Assembly (NCBI RefSeq): GCF_004745865.1
Contig: NZ_SRKZ01000002.1
Location: 868,001-932,000, forward strand
Reading direction: 5' to 3'
DNA: 64,000 nt
Source of the DNA: Hymenobacter wooponensis
GTDB lineage: Bacteria; Bacteroidota; Bacteroidia; Cytophagales; Hymenobacteraceae
Position 1 is the first letter of the stretch. Each line of letters starts with the position of its first letter. A program made the translations under genes and the position numbers. The notes under the pieces are model-generated. The model searched no databases. It was given only the letters and a program-made list of their open reading frames with translations, and was not told the origin of the DNA. This document shows positions 1 through 8,296 of the stretch, piece after piece.

Positions 1-305
1 ACCGTGGTTTTCATACTGGTGCGCGCCACGCCGTGCAGGGCCTCATTCCACCAGTTATAGGCCGGTATTTCCAAGCGGTCAATAGCAGGCGAAGCATTCA
101 GCATCTGCGACACTTTTTCCGGCAGCGTCAGACGACCCACCAAATCATCCACGCGCTGGTCGAGGGGGAGGTCGGGGTTGCGGAAGGGGAGGTCGGCTAC
201 AGGAACTGGGGCAGTTTGGGTGGTAGGGTTGCCATGCCTAGGGCTTTGGCTAGGAGCGGCGCTTGTGAGAGCGGCCAGCCCCAAGACGAGGAGTGGGTTT
301 TTCAT
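1..305 (-). CDS. Glycoside hydrolase family 3 enzyme, N-terminal part (runs off the window)
   Basis: On the minus strand an ATG at 305 opens a frame that stays open to base 1, so only about 101 N-terminal residues are visible. It starts with a secretion signal (MKNPLLVLGLAALTSA). The text that follows is the classic start of GH3 beta-glucosidases and beta-xylosidases: FRNPDLPLDQRVDDLV, then RLTLPEKVSQM, then IPAYNWWNEALHGVAR. GH3 enzymes of this type are periplasmic or extracellular exo-acting glycosidases. The catalytic Asp lies beyond the edge, so substrate cannot be told. It is divergent from the sigma/SusD relic at 856-2221, which suggests both once belonged to one polysaccharide-utilisation locus. 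Confidence 0.88.
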   Translation of the reverse strand, partial: MKNPLLVLGLAALTSAAPSQSPRHGNPTTQTAPVPVADLPFRNPDLPLDQRVDDLVGRLTLPEKVSQMLNASPAIDRLEIPAYNWWNEALHGVARTSMKTT

Positions 306-855
306 CCGTAAACAGAAGTGAATATGCAGTGCCCAACTACGGTCAGCACGCTACTGGCCTACAGCCTAAGGCCCGCCAGCAGGCCGCACTGTCGAGAAGG
401 TGACGTATCAAGGCCTGCGCTAAAGTATGATTACCGTCAACAGTTGGCGAACTTCTGAGCTTATGTCGACCATAAATAAACTATGCAATCGTTTTAGATA
501 GTATTTTTTTCAGGATACATAGCACCCTTGCCGCACATTACGGCTCAACCCGGCAACAGCTTCTCCGAGCAGCGTAGGCCACCCCGGGCGCACCACTAAA
601 AAACCACCTTAATTATTCACTAAAACGATAATGCACCGTTTTATCCTCACTATTTATCTAGCTTTTTCTATAAAGAAACGCAGAATAATTACCTCTCGGC
701 ATAGCTGGCTGAGGAGGTTTCAACAGCCCTAGAAATAAGCCTTATTGGCTACGGGTGGGCCCCTTGCGGCTTGCTAATTCGCTGACCGTAAACTATATAT
801 TCGCAGGAGAGCTTAGCCATTTCTTCTTTATTCCGTGAAACCTACTTCCGTCCGC
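306..855. other. Divergent intergenic region, 550 bp
   Basis: This stretch separates the GH3 gene from the sigma/SusD relic. No convincing reading frame or RNA gene was seen. The middle (about 600-680) is AT-rich. The right end holds a candidate promoter reported separately. Confidence 0.5.
771..803 (+). promoter_or_regulatory. Candidate Bacteroidota-type promoter for the sigma-factor relic
   Basis: TTG at 771-773 is followed after 22 bases by TATATTCG at 796-803, one mismatch from the TAnnTTTG -7 box of Bacteroidota. It lies about 50 bases before the ATG at 856. This is a pattern match only. Confidence 0.35.
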
Positions 856-1344
856 ATGTACGCTTCTTACGCAGAGGCCACGCTGCTCGACGCTCTACGA
901 GCGGGCGATGAAGGGGCGTTTGCGGAAGTGTACAAGCGCTATAGCTTTCGCCTGTTTACGGTGGCCTACCAAAAGCTGAAGAGCCGTGAGGCAGCCGAGG
1001 AATTAGTGCAGGACTTGTTTGAGAACCTCTGGACGCGGCGGGCTACCATACAGGTAGAGCAGCTCGATTACTACCTGTTTTCGGCTATCAAGTACCGCAT
1101 CATCAACTATATTAAAACGCAGAAGCTGCGCGCTGGCTATCAGCTGTATCTGCAGGTTAGCGCCTCGGAAAAGAATACAGAAACTGAAGAAGCGCTGGCG
1201 TTGAATGACCTAACGGCGGCATTGCTGGCCGGGATACAAGATCTACCCGAGAAGTCGCGGGAGATTTTTCAGCTCAGTCGCTTTGAGCATTATAGCGTGT
1301 CGGAAATTTCAGGGCAGATTAACCTGTCAGAAAAGACGGTGGAG
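856..1344 (+). pseudogene. ECF sigma-70 factor, C-terminus lost by fusion to SusD
   Basis: The frame can start at GTG 835 but ATG 856 (MYASYAEATLLDALR) fits the family better. Region sigma-2 is intact (GDEGAFAEVYKRYSFRLF, then AEELVQDLFENLW and YYLFSAIKYRIINYI). Sigma-4 begins normally (LPEKSREIFQLSR, VSEISGQINLSEKTVE). At codon 1342-1344 the protein changes abruptly to SusD text (TWQEVYDLT). The missing piece is the last helix of sigma-4 after the turn of the helix-turn-helix. Bacteroidota sigma factors of this type normally sit before a FecR-like anti-sigma and a SusC/SusD pair. The junction therefore looks like an internal deletion that removed the sigma tail, the anti-sigma, SusC and the SusD N-terminus. 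It is probably non-functional, although most DNA-binding residues remain. Confidence 0.85.
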
Positions 1345-2221
1345 GGCAACAACCGCACGTGGCAGGAGGTGTACGACCTCACCAGCACGGTGATTGCCTC
1401 AAACCAATACAGCCTTCTACCCAATTACGCGGCTATTCACCAAGAGATTGGGTAGAACAGCAGCAATTCCATCTTCGAGATTCAGTTTGTGTCGTCTAAC
1501 GATACGTTCGGCCCTATCTCGGTAGGTACTACCAACAACATCTTCCAGAACAACCGCAAAACCTTTGGCTACGGCTTTAACAACCCCACCCAAAACCTGG
1601 TAGATGAGTTTGAGCCAAATGACCCGCGCTTAGAAGCTACCGTTATCAAAGACGGCGACGTGGTGCTGGGGGTTCGGAATACTATCGACCGCACCGAGAA
1701 CGAGACGGGTTATCTGAACCGTAAGGCCGCTATTGTACGGCCCAATGCTCCGGAATCGGGCCCGCAAAACATTCGCAAAAATGCGCTACGCCGATGTGCT
1801 ACTGATGAAAGCCGAGGCGGCCGCTCAGCTTAATAAAAACAGCGAAGCCATAGCCTTGGTAAACCAGGTGCGGCAACGCGCCCGCACCTCTAGTCGTCCG
1901 CCCGGCACTACGGTTGGCACCCTGACCTACGCCCCCGCCAACACTCCTCCCGGCACCCTACCCGACCTAGCCCCTGGCCTCTCGGGCCAGGCCCTGCTGA
2001 ACGCCATTTGGCATGAGCGCCGGGTAGAATTCGGGGAGGAGTCGTTGCGCCTGTGGGACCTGATACGTACGGGCCGCTACATGAACATCCTGCCCCCCGA
2101 TGTTCGGGCCCGTGCCCTGTCGCACGCCGCCACAGAAACCTCAGTTAACCCCTTCCCGCTGCTGCCCATTTCCCTGAACGACGCCCAAAGCTGGAATCTT
2201 CCTCAGAACCCTGGCTATTAA
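1345..2221 (+). pseudogene. SusD/RagB-like outer-membrane lipoprotein, C-terminal half, decayed
   Basis: In frame with the sigma relic, the text becomes the C-terminal half of a SusD nutrient-binding protein. Recognisable pieces are TWQEVYDLTSTVI, SNSIFEIQF, MRYADVLLMKAEAAAQ, IWHERRVEFGEESLRLWDL and a final ISLNDAQSWNLPQNPGY. Two lesions follow the fusion. An in-frame TAG at 1453-1455 sits where a sense codon such as GAG would read through into the SusD text. A one-base insertion lies in the A-run at 1777-1781, where RK is normally followed by MRYADVLL. The N-terminal half with the lipobox is absent. SusD proteins bind glycans at the cell surface with a SusC porin. No SusC is present here. 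The gene is dead. Confidence 0.88.
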
Positions 2222-2247
2222 CCGTCAGTAGACCGCCCTAGGCCTAC

Positions 2248-2290
2248 AAAACAGCCCCATTCCGCTATAAGCAGAGTGGGGCTGTTTATT
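2248..2290 (+). terminator. Rho-independent terminator after the SusD relic
   Basis: A hairpin with arms AACAGCCCCA (2249-2258) and TGGGGCTGTT ends in a short T-rich run, 27 bases after the SusD stop. Confidence 0.75.
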
Positions 2291-2739
2291 AAGTAGCTCT
2301 AGTTGGTCCTACTAAACCACTAGGGCTAGCACCCAGGAATACGGCAAGCTTTGTGGAGTAAGAATTGATATATAAGAAAATCAATTCTGTACAATAGCGA
2401 CACTCTGTGCTTATACTAATCAGGCTATAATGTTCTACAAGAGTTACACTTAAGACATCCAATAATAGTTCTACTATGCACTCATACACTAGCATGATGT
2501 TAGTTCATATTAGGGGAAGCAATCAGTGCAACTCGGTCAACATAATATTGCCTATCTAGCTCCTCAATGCATAAAAACCTGAATGCATGCCTTTAAAGTG
2601 ACCTAATCTTCTATTATACTAATCCAATTGTTATTAAAATAATAATACTTATTCGTAGATAATCAATCTTTGAATAAGTATATTTATGATAGCGCATAGT
2701 TATATTTGCTGCTTAACTGCTATCTCGCTTCGGGACAAA
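2291..2739. other. AT-rich intergenic region before the sensor kinase
   Basis: About 450 bases, clearly more AT-rich than the neighbours. The short minus-strand frame at 2289-2495 has no family features and is not called. The right end carries the inverted repeat at 2645-2681. Confidence 0.5.
2645..2681. promoter_or_regulatory. Perfect 10-bp inverted repeat upstream of the hybrid kinase
   Basis: ATACTTATTC (2645-2654) and GAATAAGTAT (2672-2681) are exact reverse complements separated by 17 AT-rich bases. The repeat ends 58 bases before the chosen kinase start at 2740. It could be an operator for a dimeric regulator or a hairpin in the leader. There is no T-run, so a terminator is unlikely. 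Confidence 0.4.
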
Positions 2740-5397
2740 ATGACTGCTATTACGCCTCCTGGTTTTACTGATAATCTGGCTGCTCCACCAACTGATGAGC
2801 AAGAGTGGCGCATCTGGGCCGTAAACCATATAGCAGATTTACAAAAGGCTTTAGCCGCAGCCCAAGCACAAACGCAACTCGCTGAAGCTCGTCTTACAGC
2901 ATTGCAGGAAGCCAGACTAGGTGATAGTGTACTAGCATCTGAGCCGAGCCTGCCGCTAGCAGTTAGCCACAGCGGTCAAGAGTGCCCTGCTAACACTGGC
3001 AGTGAAGGCGCGCAAACCTTTTGTACTCTAGCGGTGGCACCTACTGGTATCGACTACAGAGTACATCGAGATTTTTACGAAACCATTCTGCAGCAGCTAC
3101 CCGTGGAAGTGGCCGTATTCGACGCAGAGCATAGATACCGCTTTGTTAACGCCAACGGCATTACGGATGCGGCTACCCGCGCCTGGGTAATTGGCCACGA
3201 TGACTTCGAGTACTGCGCCCGGTATCAACGGCCCCAGAAGCTGGCAATGCAGCGTCGGCAGTGCTTTGAGCAGGCTGTGCAAACTCGCGCAGCAGTGGTG
3301 TGGGAAGAAACCCAAGAAACAGCAGCAGGCCAGCAATGCATGTTACGGCACTTTCTGCCGGTATTTGCTACCGATGGCTCGCTGCACATGATGGTAGGCC
3401 TGGGTGAGGACATTACAGAGCGCCGGCAGGTAGAGAAGCAGCTCGCCGAGCAACGGACGTTCTACGAGTTTGTGCTCGACCAACTGCCCTGCGACGTGGG
3501 TGTGTTCGATGACAAATTTCGCTACTTGTTCGTGAATGCCAGCGGCATCAAGGACCCGGAGATGCGAAAGTGGGTGATTGGGCGCGACAACTTCGAGTAC
3601 TTCGCCCGCACCAAGCGCCCGGTAGCCATGGCCCATGAGCGGCACGCGCAATTCGAGCAGGTAGTACGGCAACGAAGCCTGGTAACGTACGAAGAAACGT
3701 TTCTGCGGCCCGATGGCGACCGGCACCAATACCGGTGCCTGCAACCCGTCTTCCACCCCGATGGCTCCCTACACCTGATTCTGGGCTACGGCCTCGACGT
3801 GACGGATCGGGTAAATACGGAGCGGGCGTTGCGCCACGCCAAGCTGGCGGCCGAGTCGGCGGTGCGTGCGCGGGAGATTTTCCTGGCTAACATGAGCCAC
3901 GAAATCCGGACGCCCATGAACGCCATTCTGGGCATGAGCCAGCTCCTGGCCAAAACCTCGCTTACGCCTACGCAGAGCAGCTACCAGCAAGCCATTACCA
4001 CATCCGCCGATAACCTGCTGGTTATTATCAACGACATACTCGACCTCTCTAAGCTGGAAGCGGGCAAGATGGTGCTGGAGCAGGTCGGCTTTGCCCCTGG
4101 TCAATTGCTGGCTCAAGTAGAGCAAACCTTGCACTACAAAGCCGCTGAAAAAGGTCTGTATTTGCACACGCAGGTAGAGGCGGGGCTTCCGGCCGTGCTC
4201 CTCGGCGACCCTTACCGCATTACCCAAGTGCTCTTAAACTTGGCCGGCAACGCCATTAAGTTCACGGAGAAAGGCGGAGTAGTGGTATCGTGCGAGCTGG
4301 TACAGACAGACTCCCCAGAAGCAGTGGATGTGCTGTTTCGGGTAACCGATACGGGCATCGGAATTGAGCCGGAGTTTCTAGCTCGCATTTTCCAAGAATT
4401 CAGCCAGGAGGATGCTTCGGTTACGCGAAAGTTTGGCGGAACTGGCCTAGGCCTATCTATTTGCCGGAACCTAGTGAAGCTTATGGGCGGCGACATACAG
4501 CTTGAAAGCGAGAAGTACCAGGGCACGGTTACGCAATTCACCCTGCGCCTACCCGTAGGCACGACCCAAGATCTACTGCCCCAAGCACTGCTGCCCGAAG
4601 ACAGCCCATTGCGCCAGCACCTGCGCCACAAGCACGTGCTGCTAGTAGAAGACAACCGCTTCAACCGCCAGATTGCCAAGACCTTTCTCCAGCAGGCGCA
4701 GGTTCAGGTGACAGAAGCTGTGCACGGTGCCGAGGCACTAACGCTAGCCCAGGAGCAAGCCTTCGACCTGATTTTGATGGACATTCAAATGCCCATACTG
4801 GATGGCTACGGGGCTACCCAGGCGCTACGGCAGCAGTTGCAACTCACCACGCCCATCATTGCCCTTACGGCCAATGCCATCAAAGGCGAACGGGAAAAGT
4901 GCTTGGCCGCCGGCATGAATGGGTACTTAGCAAAGCCTTTTCAGGAAGCCGAGCTGCTGCGGGTAGTAAGCGAGTGGGTAGTTCCGCAGGTGGAGGCCAC
5001 TGCCGCTGCAACTACTTCTGGTGCTGATCCAGCATCTGCCCTTTATCAAATTGATGAGTTATTGAAAGTTGGGCAGGGCGACCTGAGCTTCGTAACGTTC
5101 ATGCTGGAAACCTTCGTGGAAAGCAGCGAAGAATCTTTACAGGAGCTAGCTCACGGCCTGGAGACTGGCGATATAGTTAAACTGAAAAGCACCGCCCATA
5201 CGCTAAAGCCCAGCTTAGCCCACTTGCGCGTGCAACACCTGCTCCCAGTCGTCACAGAGCTCGACCAATGGCAGGGGGAGTTTCAGCTAGAGGCCATTGC
5301 GCCGCTGGTAAGCACCATCTCGCAGCAGCTCCGGGAGGTTATCAGCCAGATTCAGGTTTCGTTGGCCACGGCTCCCATCTCGGTAGCAGGAGCGTAA
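2740..5397 (+). CDS. Hybrid sensor histidine kinase: PAS-PAS-HisKA-HATPase-REC-HPt
   Basis: A cytoplasmic phosphorelay protein of 885 residues. The frame opens at ATG 2686, but the first 18 codons are hydrophobic and Cys-rich. ATG 2740 (MTAITPPGFTDN) is the better start. After a helical N-terminus there are two homologous PAS-type modules, about 110-228 and 235-350, both with an F-V-N-A core. HisKA follows, with phospho-accepting His387 in MSHEIRTPMN. The ATPase has an N-box (GNAIKF), G1 (DTGIGIEP, near 537) and G2 (GGTGLGLSI). The receiver runs about 631-750 with Asp681 in LILMDIQMP and Lys in LAKPF. A C-terminal HPt domain has His820 in AHTLKPS. No membrane segment was seen, so the stimulus is probably cytoplasmic. 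No output regulator is adjacent. Confidence 0.93.
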   Translation: MTAITPPGFTDNLAAPPTDEQEWRIWAVNHIADLQKALAAAQAQTQLAEARLTALQEARLGDSVLASEPSLPLAVSHSGQECPANTGSEGAQTFCTLAVAPTGIDYRVHRDFYETILQQLPVEVAVFDAEHRYRFVNANGITDAATRAWVIGHDDFEYCARYQRPQKLAMQRRQCFEQAVQTRAAVVWEETQETAAGQQCMLRHFLPVFATDGSLHMMVGLGEDITERRQVEKQLAEQRTFYEFVLDQLPCDVGVFDDKFRYLFVNASGIKDPEMRKWVIGRDNFEYFARTKRPVAMAHERHAQFEQVVRQRSLVTYEETFLRPDGDRHQYRCLQPVFHPDGSLHLILGYGLDVTDRVNTERALRHAKLAAESAVRAREIFLANMSHEIRTPMNAILGMSQLLAKTSLTPTQSSYQQAITTSADNLLVIINDILDLSKLEAGKMVLEQVGFAPGQLLAQVEQTLHYKAAEKGLYLHTQVEAGLPAVLLGDPYRITQVLLNLAGNAIKFTEKGGVVVSCELVQTDSPEAVDVLFRVTDTGIGIEPEFLARIFQEFSQEDASVTRKFGGTGLGLSICRNLVKLMGGDIQLESEKYQGTVTQFTLRLPVGTTQDLLPQALLPEDSPLRQHLRHKHVLLVEDNRFNRQIAKTFLQQAQVQVTEAVHGAEALTLAQEQAFDLILMDIQMPILDGYGATQALRQQLQLTTPIIALTANAIKGEREKCLAAGMNGYLAKPFQEAELLRVVSEWVVPQVEATAAATTSGADPASALYQIDELLKVGQGDLSFVTFMLETFVESSEESLQELAHGLETGDIVKLKSTAHTLKPSLAHLRVQHLLPVVTELDQWQGEFQLEAIAPLVSTISQQLREVISQIQVSLATAPISVAGA

Positions 5398-5454
5398 TAG
5401 CCGCCCAGCGGCACCAGAGCAACTCGGCTGTTCTGGTGCCACTGGGCGGCTATT
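5396..5454. terminator. Long bidirectional terminator hairpin
   Basis: An almost uninterrupted stem (AATAGCCGCCCAG... pairing with ...CTGGGCGGCTATT) of more than 20 pairs lies between the convergent kinase and outer-membrane protein genes. It can serve both. Confidence 0.75.
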
Positions 5455-5485
5455 CCTCCGCGTTTGCGCTGAGAACGGCTACCGC

Positions 5486-6211
5486 TTACCGGCTGAGGGG
5501 CAGGAAGTACGATATCGCCACCTGAATGCTCCGGTTGAAGGTACCGTCGCTTTGCTGCCGATTGCTAGTCCGGCGCAGCCCTACCCCGTATAGGGCCTGT
5601 AGCTGCAGGGCGTTGCGCTTATAGCCTAGGCCACTGTTCAGCCCCAGGTCATAGCGAGTGTACGACCCAAACGTCAGTTTCTCATCGCGCCGATAGTTCT
5701 TGGCGTAGGAGCCAAAACCAAAGGGGTCGGCAGGTTCTTCGTCGATGGTCGCTCTTTCTTTGTTGCGGCCGTTCAAGGCCAGGGCGCCGTATAGGCCAGC
5801 TATTAGCTGAAACCCATCTTGCTCTCCCGTAGATACCACCAGATTTACTGGCACTTCCAAGTAGTTTATCGTGAGTTCCCGCTTGGCGCTTACGTGGTAG
5901 CTCCCCGACGGATAATAATACATGCCGCGTTGCTCATACGTGTAGCCCTTCTGCGAGTACAACACCGCCGGCTGAATGGCCCAGTGGCTGAACTGCACGT
6001 TACCGGCCAGGCCAGCCTGGGCCCCGAAGCGATGAGGGTCGCCTGTAAGCTCACCAAATATCTCAAAGGCTGGGCTCACATCCGATTGGTGGGTGCGCTG
6101 CACGCCTATGCGCGGCCCTAAGCTGAAGGTAGCCTGTGCATATGCCCCCAAAGGAGCCACCAGACCAACACCAAACAGTATTGCACTAGGAAGTAGAATG
6201 TTTCTCTTCAT
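5486..6211 (-). CDS. Outer-membrane beta-barrel protein (PorT-like)
   Basis: 241 residues with a clear signal peptide (MKRNILLPSAILFGVG...AYAQ). The rest alternates aromatic and polar residues in strands typical of an 8-stranded barrel: FSLGPRIGV, WAIQPAVLYSQKGYTY, INYLEVPVNLVV, YDLGLNSGLGYK, IQVAISYFLPL. The IxYLExPxxL strand is the hallmark of the Bacteroidota outer-membrane beta-barrel (PorT) family. Function is unknown; members are generally porin-like or structural. It stands alone, convergent with the kinase and sharing its terminator. Confidence 0.8.
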   Translation of the reverse strand: MKRNILLPSAILFGVGLVAPLGAYAQATFSLGPRIGVQRTHQSDVSPAFEIFGELTGDPHRFGAQAGLAGNVQFSHWAIQPAVLYSQKGYTYEQRGMYYYPSGSYHVSAKRELTINYLEVPVNLVVSTGEQDGFQLIAGLYGALALNGRNKERATIDEEPADPFGFGSYAKNYRRDEKLTFGSYTRYDLGLNSGLGYKRNALQLQALYGVGLRRTSNRQQSDGTFNRSIQVAISYFLPLSR

Positions 6212-6359
6212 GGTGATAAGGAACGCGTAAAAGATTCTATAGCGGGCCCTTTGCGCTGGTCAAGCCTGGCAGCAGGTATGGAGCCAAAAGATCAAGGACA
6301 TATACTGCTGCGAATATTACTTATTTCTGATACTACCTGATACTATTCTGCTGACGCTT

Positions 6360-7589
6360 TCACCGAAACCGCCAGGCGGGCAGAACGGTACCTGCCGGAA
6401 ACAGTTCCTGCTCGGGTGGCAACTCCAGAAAAGCGTGACTAGGCAATAGGCTGGCTTGGTCGCCGGAGCCGCCGGCCCGCTCCGGGTAGGCCAGTAGGCG
6501 GCCATCGGGGGCATGCTCCAGGCTCACGAGCAGGAAGTGCGTGAGCTTGGGCTTGAATTGCACCTCTTGGGCTAATACCGCCGGCACTGGACCGCCTAAT
6601 GCTATGGTGTCAGCTGTGGCGGGTTGCTGCACGGCCAGCAGCCAGGGCCGAGCATAGCGGTAGAAGTTTACAAAGGTAGAAACTGGGTTGCCGGGCAGGG
6701 CAAACACCACGGCTCCACGGGGCTGCTGCCCAAACCAGAACGGCTTACCGGGGCGCTGCTGCACCTCATGGAATAGCTGCTGCACTCCCAACGCCCGTAG
6801 CGTTTCGGGCAGGAAATCAGCCTTGCCTTTCGAGACGCCCCCACTGAGCAACACGGCGTCGTAGTCGGCTAGCAGGGCGGGTAGGCCTAGGCGCAGGACT
6901 TCGGGGTCGTCGTTGAAGTGGAAGCCCGCGGTTTCGGTGCCGGCTTGTTGGGCGGCGGCTTGCAGCATCAGGCCATTGGAGCGCCGAATCTGGTGGGGCT
7001 CAGGCTGCTGAGTGATGGGCACCAACTCGTCGCCGGTGCTGACCACGGCTACTCGTGGCCGACGCGTAACGGCCACGGTGGCCGCGCCCATGGTAGCCCC
7101 TACGGCCAGCTCGGCGGGGCCTAGTACTGTGCCAGCGGGCAGCAGCAAGTCGCCTTGGCGGCGGTCGGCGGCTTGGGCGTGCACGTTGTGGCCGGCGCGG
7201 GGGGCACCTACCTGCACCTGGGCGAGGCGACGGCCGGCTTCATCGGTGCGAATGATGAGGTCTTCGTAGCGGATGACGGTGTCGGTGCCTTCTGGTAGGG
7301 AGGCACCGGTCATGATTTCTACAGCAGCATTTGGGTTCTGGAGTGGCTTAGGGGGCTGACCGGCAAACTGGGTGTGCTCAATCAGGAACTCGGTTTGGCC
7401 TTCTGCCAGCGCAGCATAGCGCAGGGCAATACCATCCATGGCTACCCGGTTGAAGGGCGGAAAGTCGCGGTCGGCGTACAGCGGCTCCCGCAACACTCGC
7501 CCAATAGCCAAGGGCAACGACAGGTACTCGGCCGGCAGCGGGCGGATGGTTGCAGCAACAAGGCGGGTGGCTTCTTCGACGGAGAGCAT
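6360..7589 (-). CDS. moeA: Molybdopterin molybdotransferase MoeA
   Basis: MoeA inserts molybdate into adenylylated molybdopterin to give Moco. The frame is open from 7658, but MLSVEEATRLV at 7589 matches the family start and gives 409 residues, normal for MoeA. Family motifs are all present: PPFNRVAMDGIALR, GASLPEGTDTVIR, VVSTGDELV, LSGGVSKGKADF and ALPGNPVSTFVNF. A C-terminal domain IV follows. The gene is divergent from moaC, separated by a 218-bp region containing a palindromic repeat. A single moeA is seen in this window and it is not fused to mogA. Confidence 0.95.
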   Translation of the reverse strand: MLSVEEATRLVAATIRPLPAEYLSLPLAIGRVLREPLYADRDFPPFNRVAMDGIALRYAALAEGQTEFLIEHTQFAGQPPKPLQNPNAAVEIMTGASLPEGTDTVIRYEDLIIRTDEAGRRLAQVQVGAPRAGHNVHAQAADRRQGDLLLPAGTVLGPAELAVGATMGAATVAVTRRPRVAVVSTGDELVPITQQPEPHQIRRSNGLMLQAAAQQAGTETAGFHFNDDPEVLRLGLPALLADYDAVLLSGGVSKGKADFLPETLRALGVQQLFHEVQQRPGKPFWFGQQPRGAVVFALPGNPVSTFVNFYRYARPWLLAVQQPATADTIALGGPVPAVLAQEVQFKPKLTHFLLVSLEHAPDGRLLAYPERAGGSGDQASLLPSHAFLELPPEQELFPAGTVLPAWRFR

Positions 7590-7605
7590 AGCAGGGGAAA
7601 GGACG

Positions 7606-7802
7606 GTATAGAGACGCAGCCAGGCAATGTTGCGTTGTATCATCTCGAGCGGGAGCAAGCAATCTGAGGCAGCTGCTAGGCCACTCTCTGCTTCCTCGCT
7701 TCCGACCGGAATGACAATCTTCGCGTTTGCGAAAGCAAAGTACTGGCCTAGCCGGTTTGTTCAACGTTCGCAACGACTAGACGCAAAGTTGCGTCTCTAC
7801 GG
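7606..7802. repeat. Palindromic repeat of the GTAGAGACGC family between moeA and moaC
   Basis: The outer arms TAGAGACGCA (7608-7617) and TGCGTCTCTA (7790-7799) are reverse complements. The right end is itself a hairpin (AGACGCAA-AG-TTGCGTCT, 7780-7797). The same GTAGAGACGC ends occur in the element at 13593-13721. It fills the divergent promoter region, so it may affect expression of both genes. Confidence 0.55.
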
Positions 7803-7807
7803 CTATT

Positions 7808-8296
7808 ATGTCTGACTCTCCTAAACTGACCCACCTCAACGCCGCCGGCCAGCCAGCCATGGTAGACGTGGGCGCCAAAGTTCCTACGCGCCGCGTGGCC
7901 CGCGCCCGCAGCCGCGTCATCCTCGGTGCTGAGATTGTGGCCTTGGTGCGCGAAGGCGACCTGCCCACCCGCAAAGGCCCCGTGTTCCAAACGGCTATCC
8001 TGGCCGGCATTATGGGCGCCAAGCGCACCTCGGAGCTAATTCCGCTGTGCCACCCCCTTGGCCTCGACGACTGCCAGGTGCGCATTGACCTAGATGGCCC
8101 TGATGCGGTGGTGATTGAATGCACCGCTACCGTCACGGGCAAAACCGGCGTGGAAATGGAAGCGCTAACCGGTGCCTCAATAGCCGCTCTTACCATCTAC
8201 GACATGTGCAAAGCCTTGTCGCACAACATTGTTATTCAGGAAACGCGCCTGCTGGAAAAAACCGGCGGCAAGCAAGATTTTCACCATGTCGGATAA
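7808..8296 (+). CDS. moaC: Cyclic pyranopterin monophosphate synthase MoaC
   Basis: MoaC converts the MoaA product (3',8-cyclo-GTP) to cPMP. 162 residues, full length. Motifs: MVDVGAKVPTRRVA at the start, then PVFQTAILAGIMGAKRTSELIPLCHPL with the catalytic His/Lys region. Next come GVEMEALTGASIAALTIYDM and the C-terminal LLEKTGGKQDF. The ATG of the next gene (8286) lies inside the last codons of moaC, so the two are translationally coupled. Confidence 0.96.
   Translation: MSDSPKLTHLNAAGQPAMVDVGAKVPTRRVARARSRVILGAEIVALVREGDLPTRKGPVFQTAILAGIMGAKRTSELIPLCHPLGLDDCQVRIDLDGPDAVVIECTATVTGKTGVEMEALTGASIAALTIYDMCKALSHNIVIQETRLLEKTGGKQDFHHVG

Noticed and set aside
33..311. 92-codon plus-strand frame at the left edge
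   Set aside because: It lies opposite the clearly recognised GH3 N-terminus.
2289..2495. 68-codon minus-strand frame after the SusD relic
   Set aside because: Begins in AT-rich intergenic DNA and its end abuts a terminator stem; no family features.
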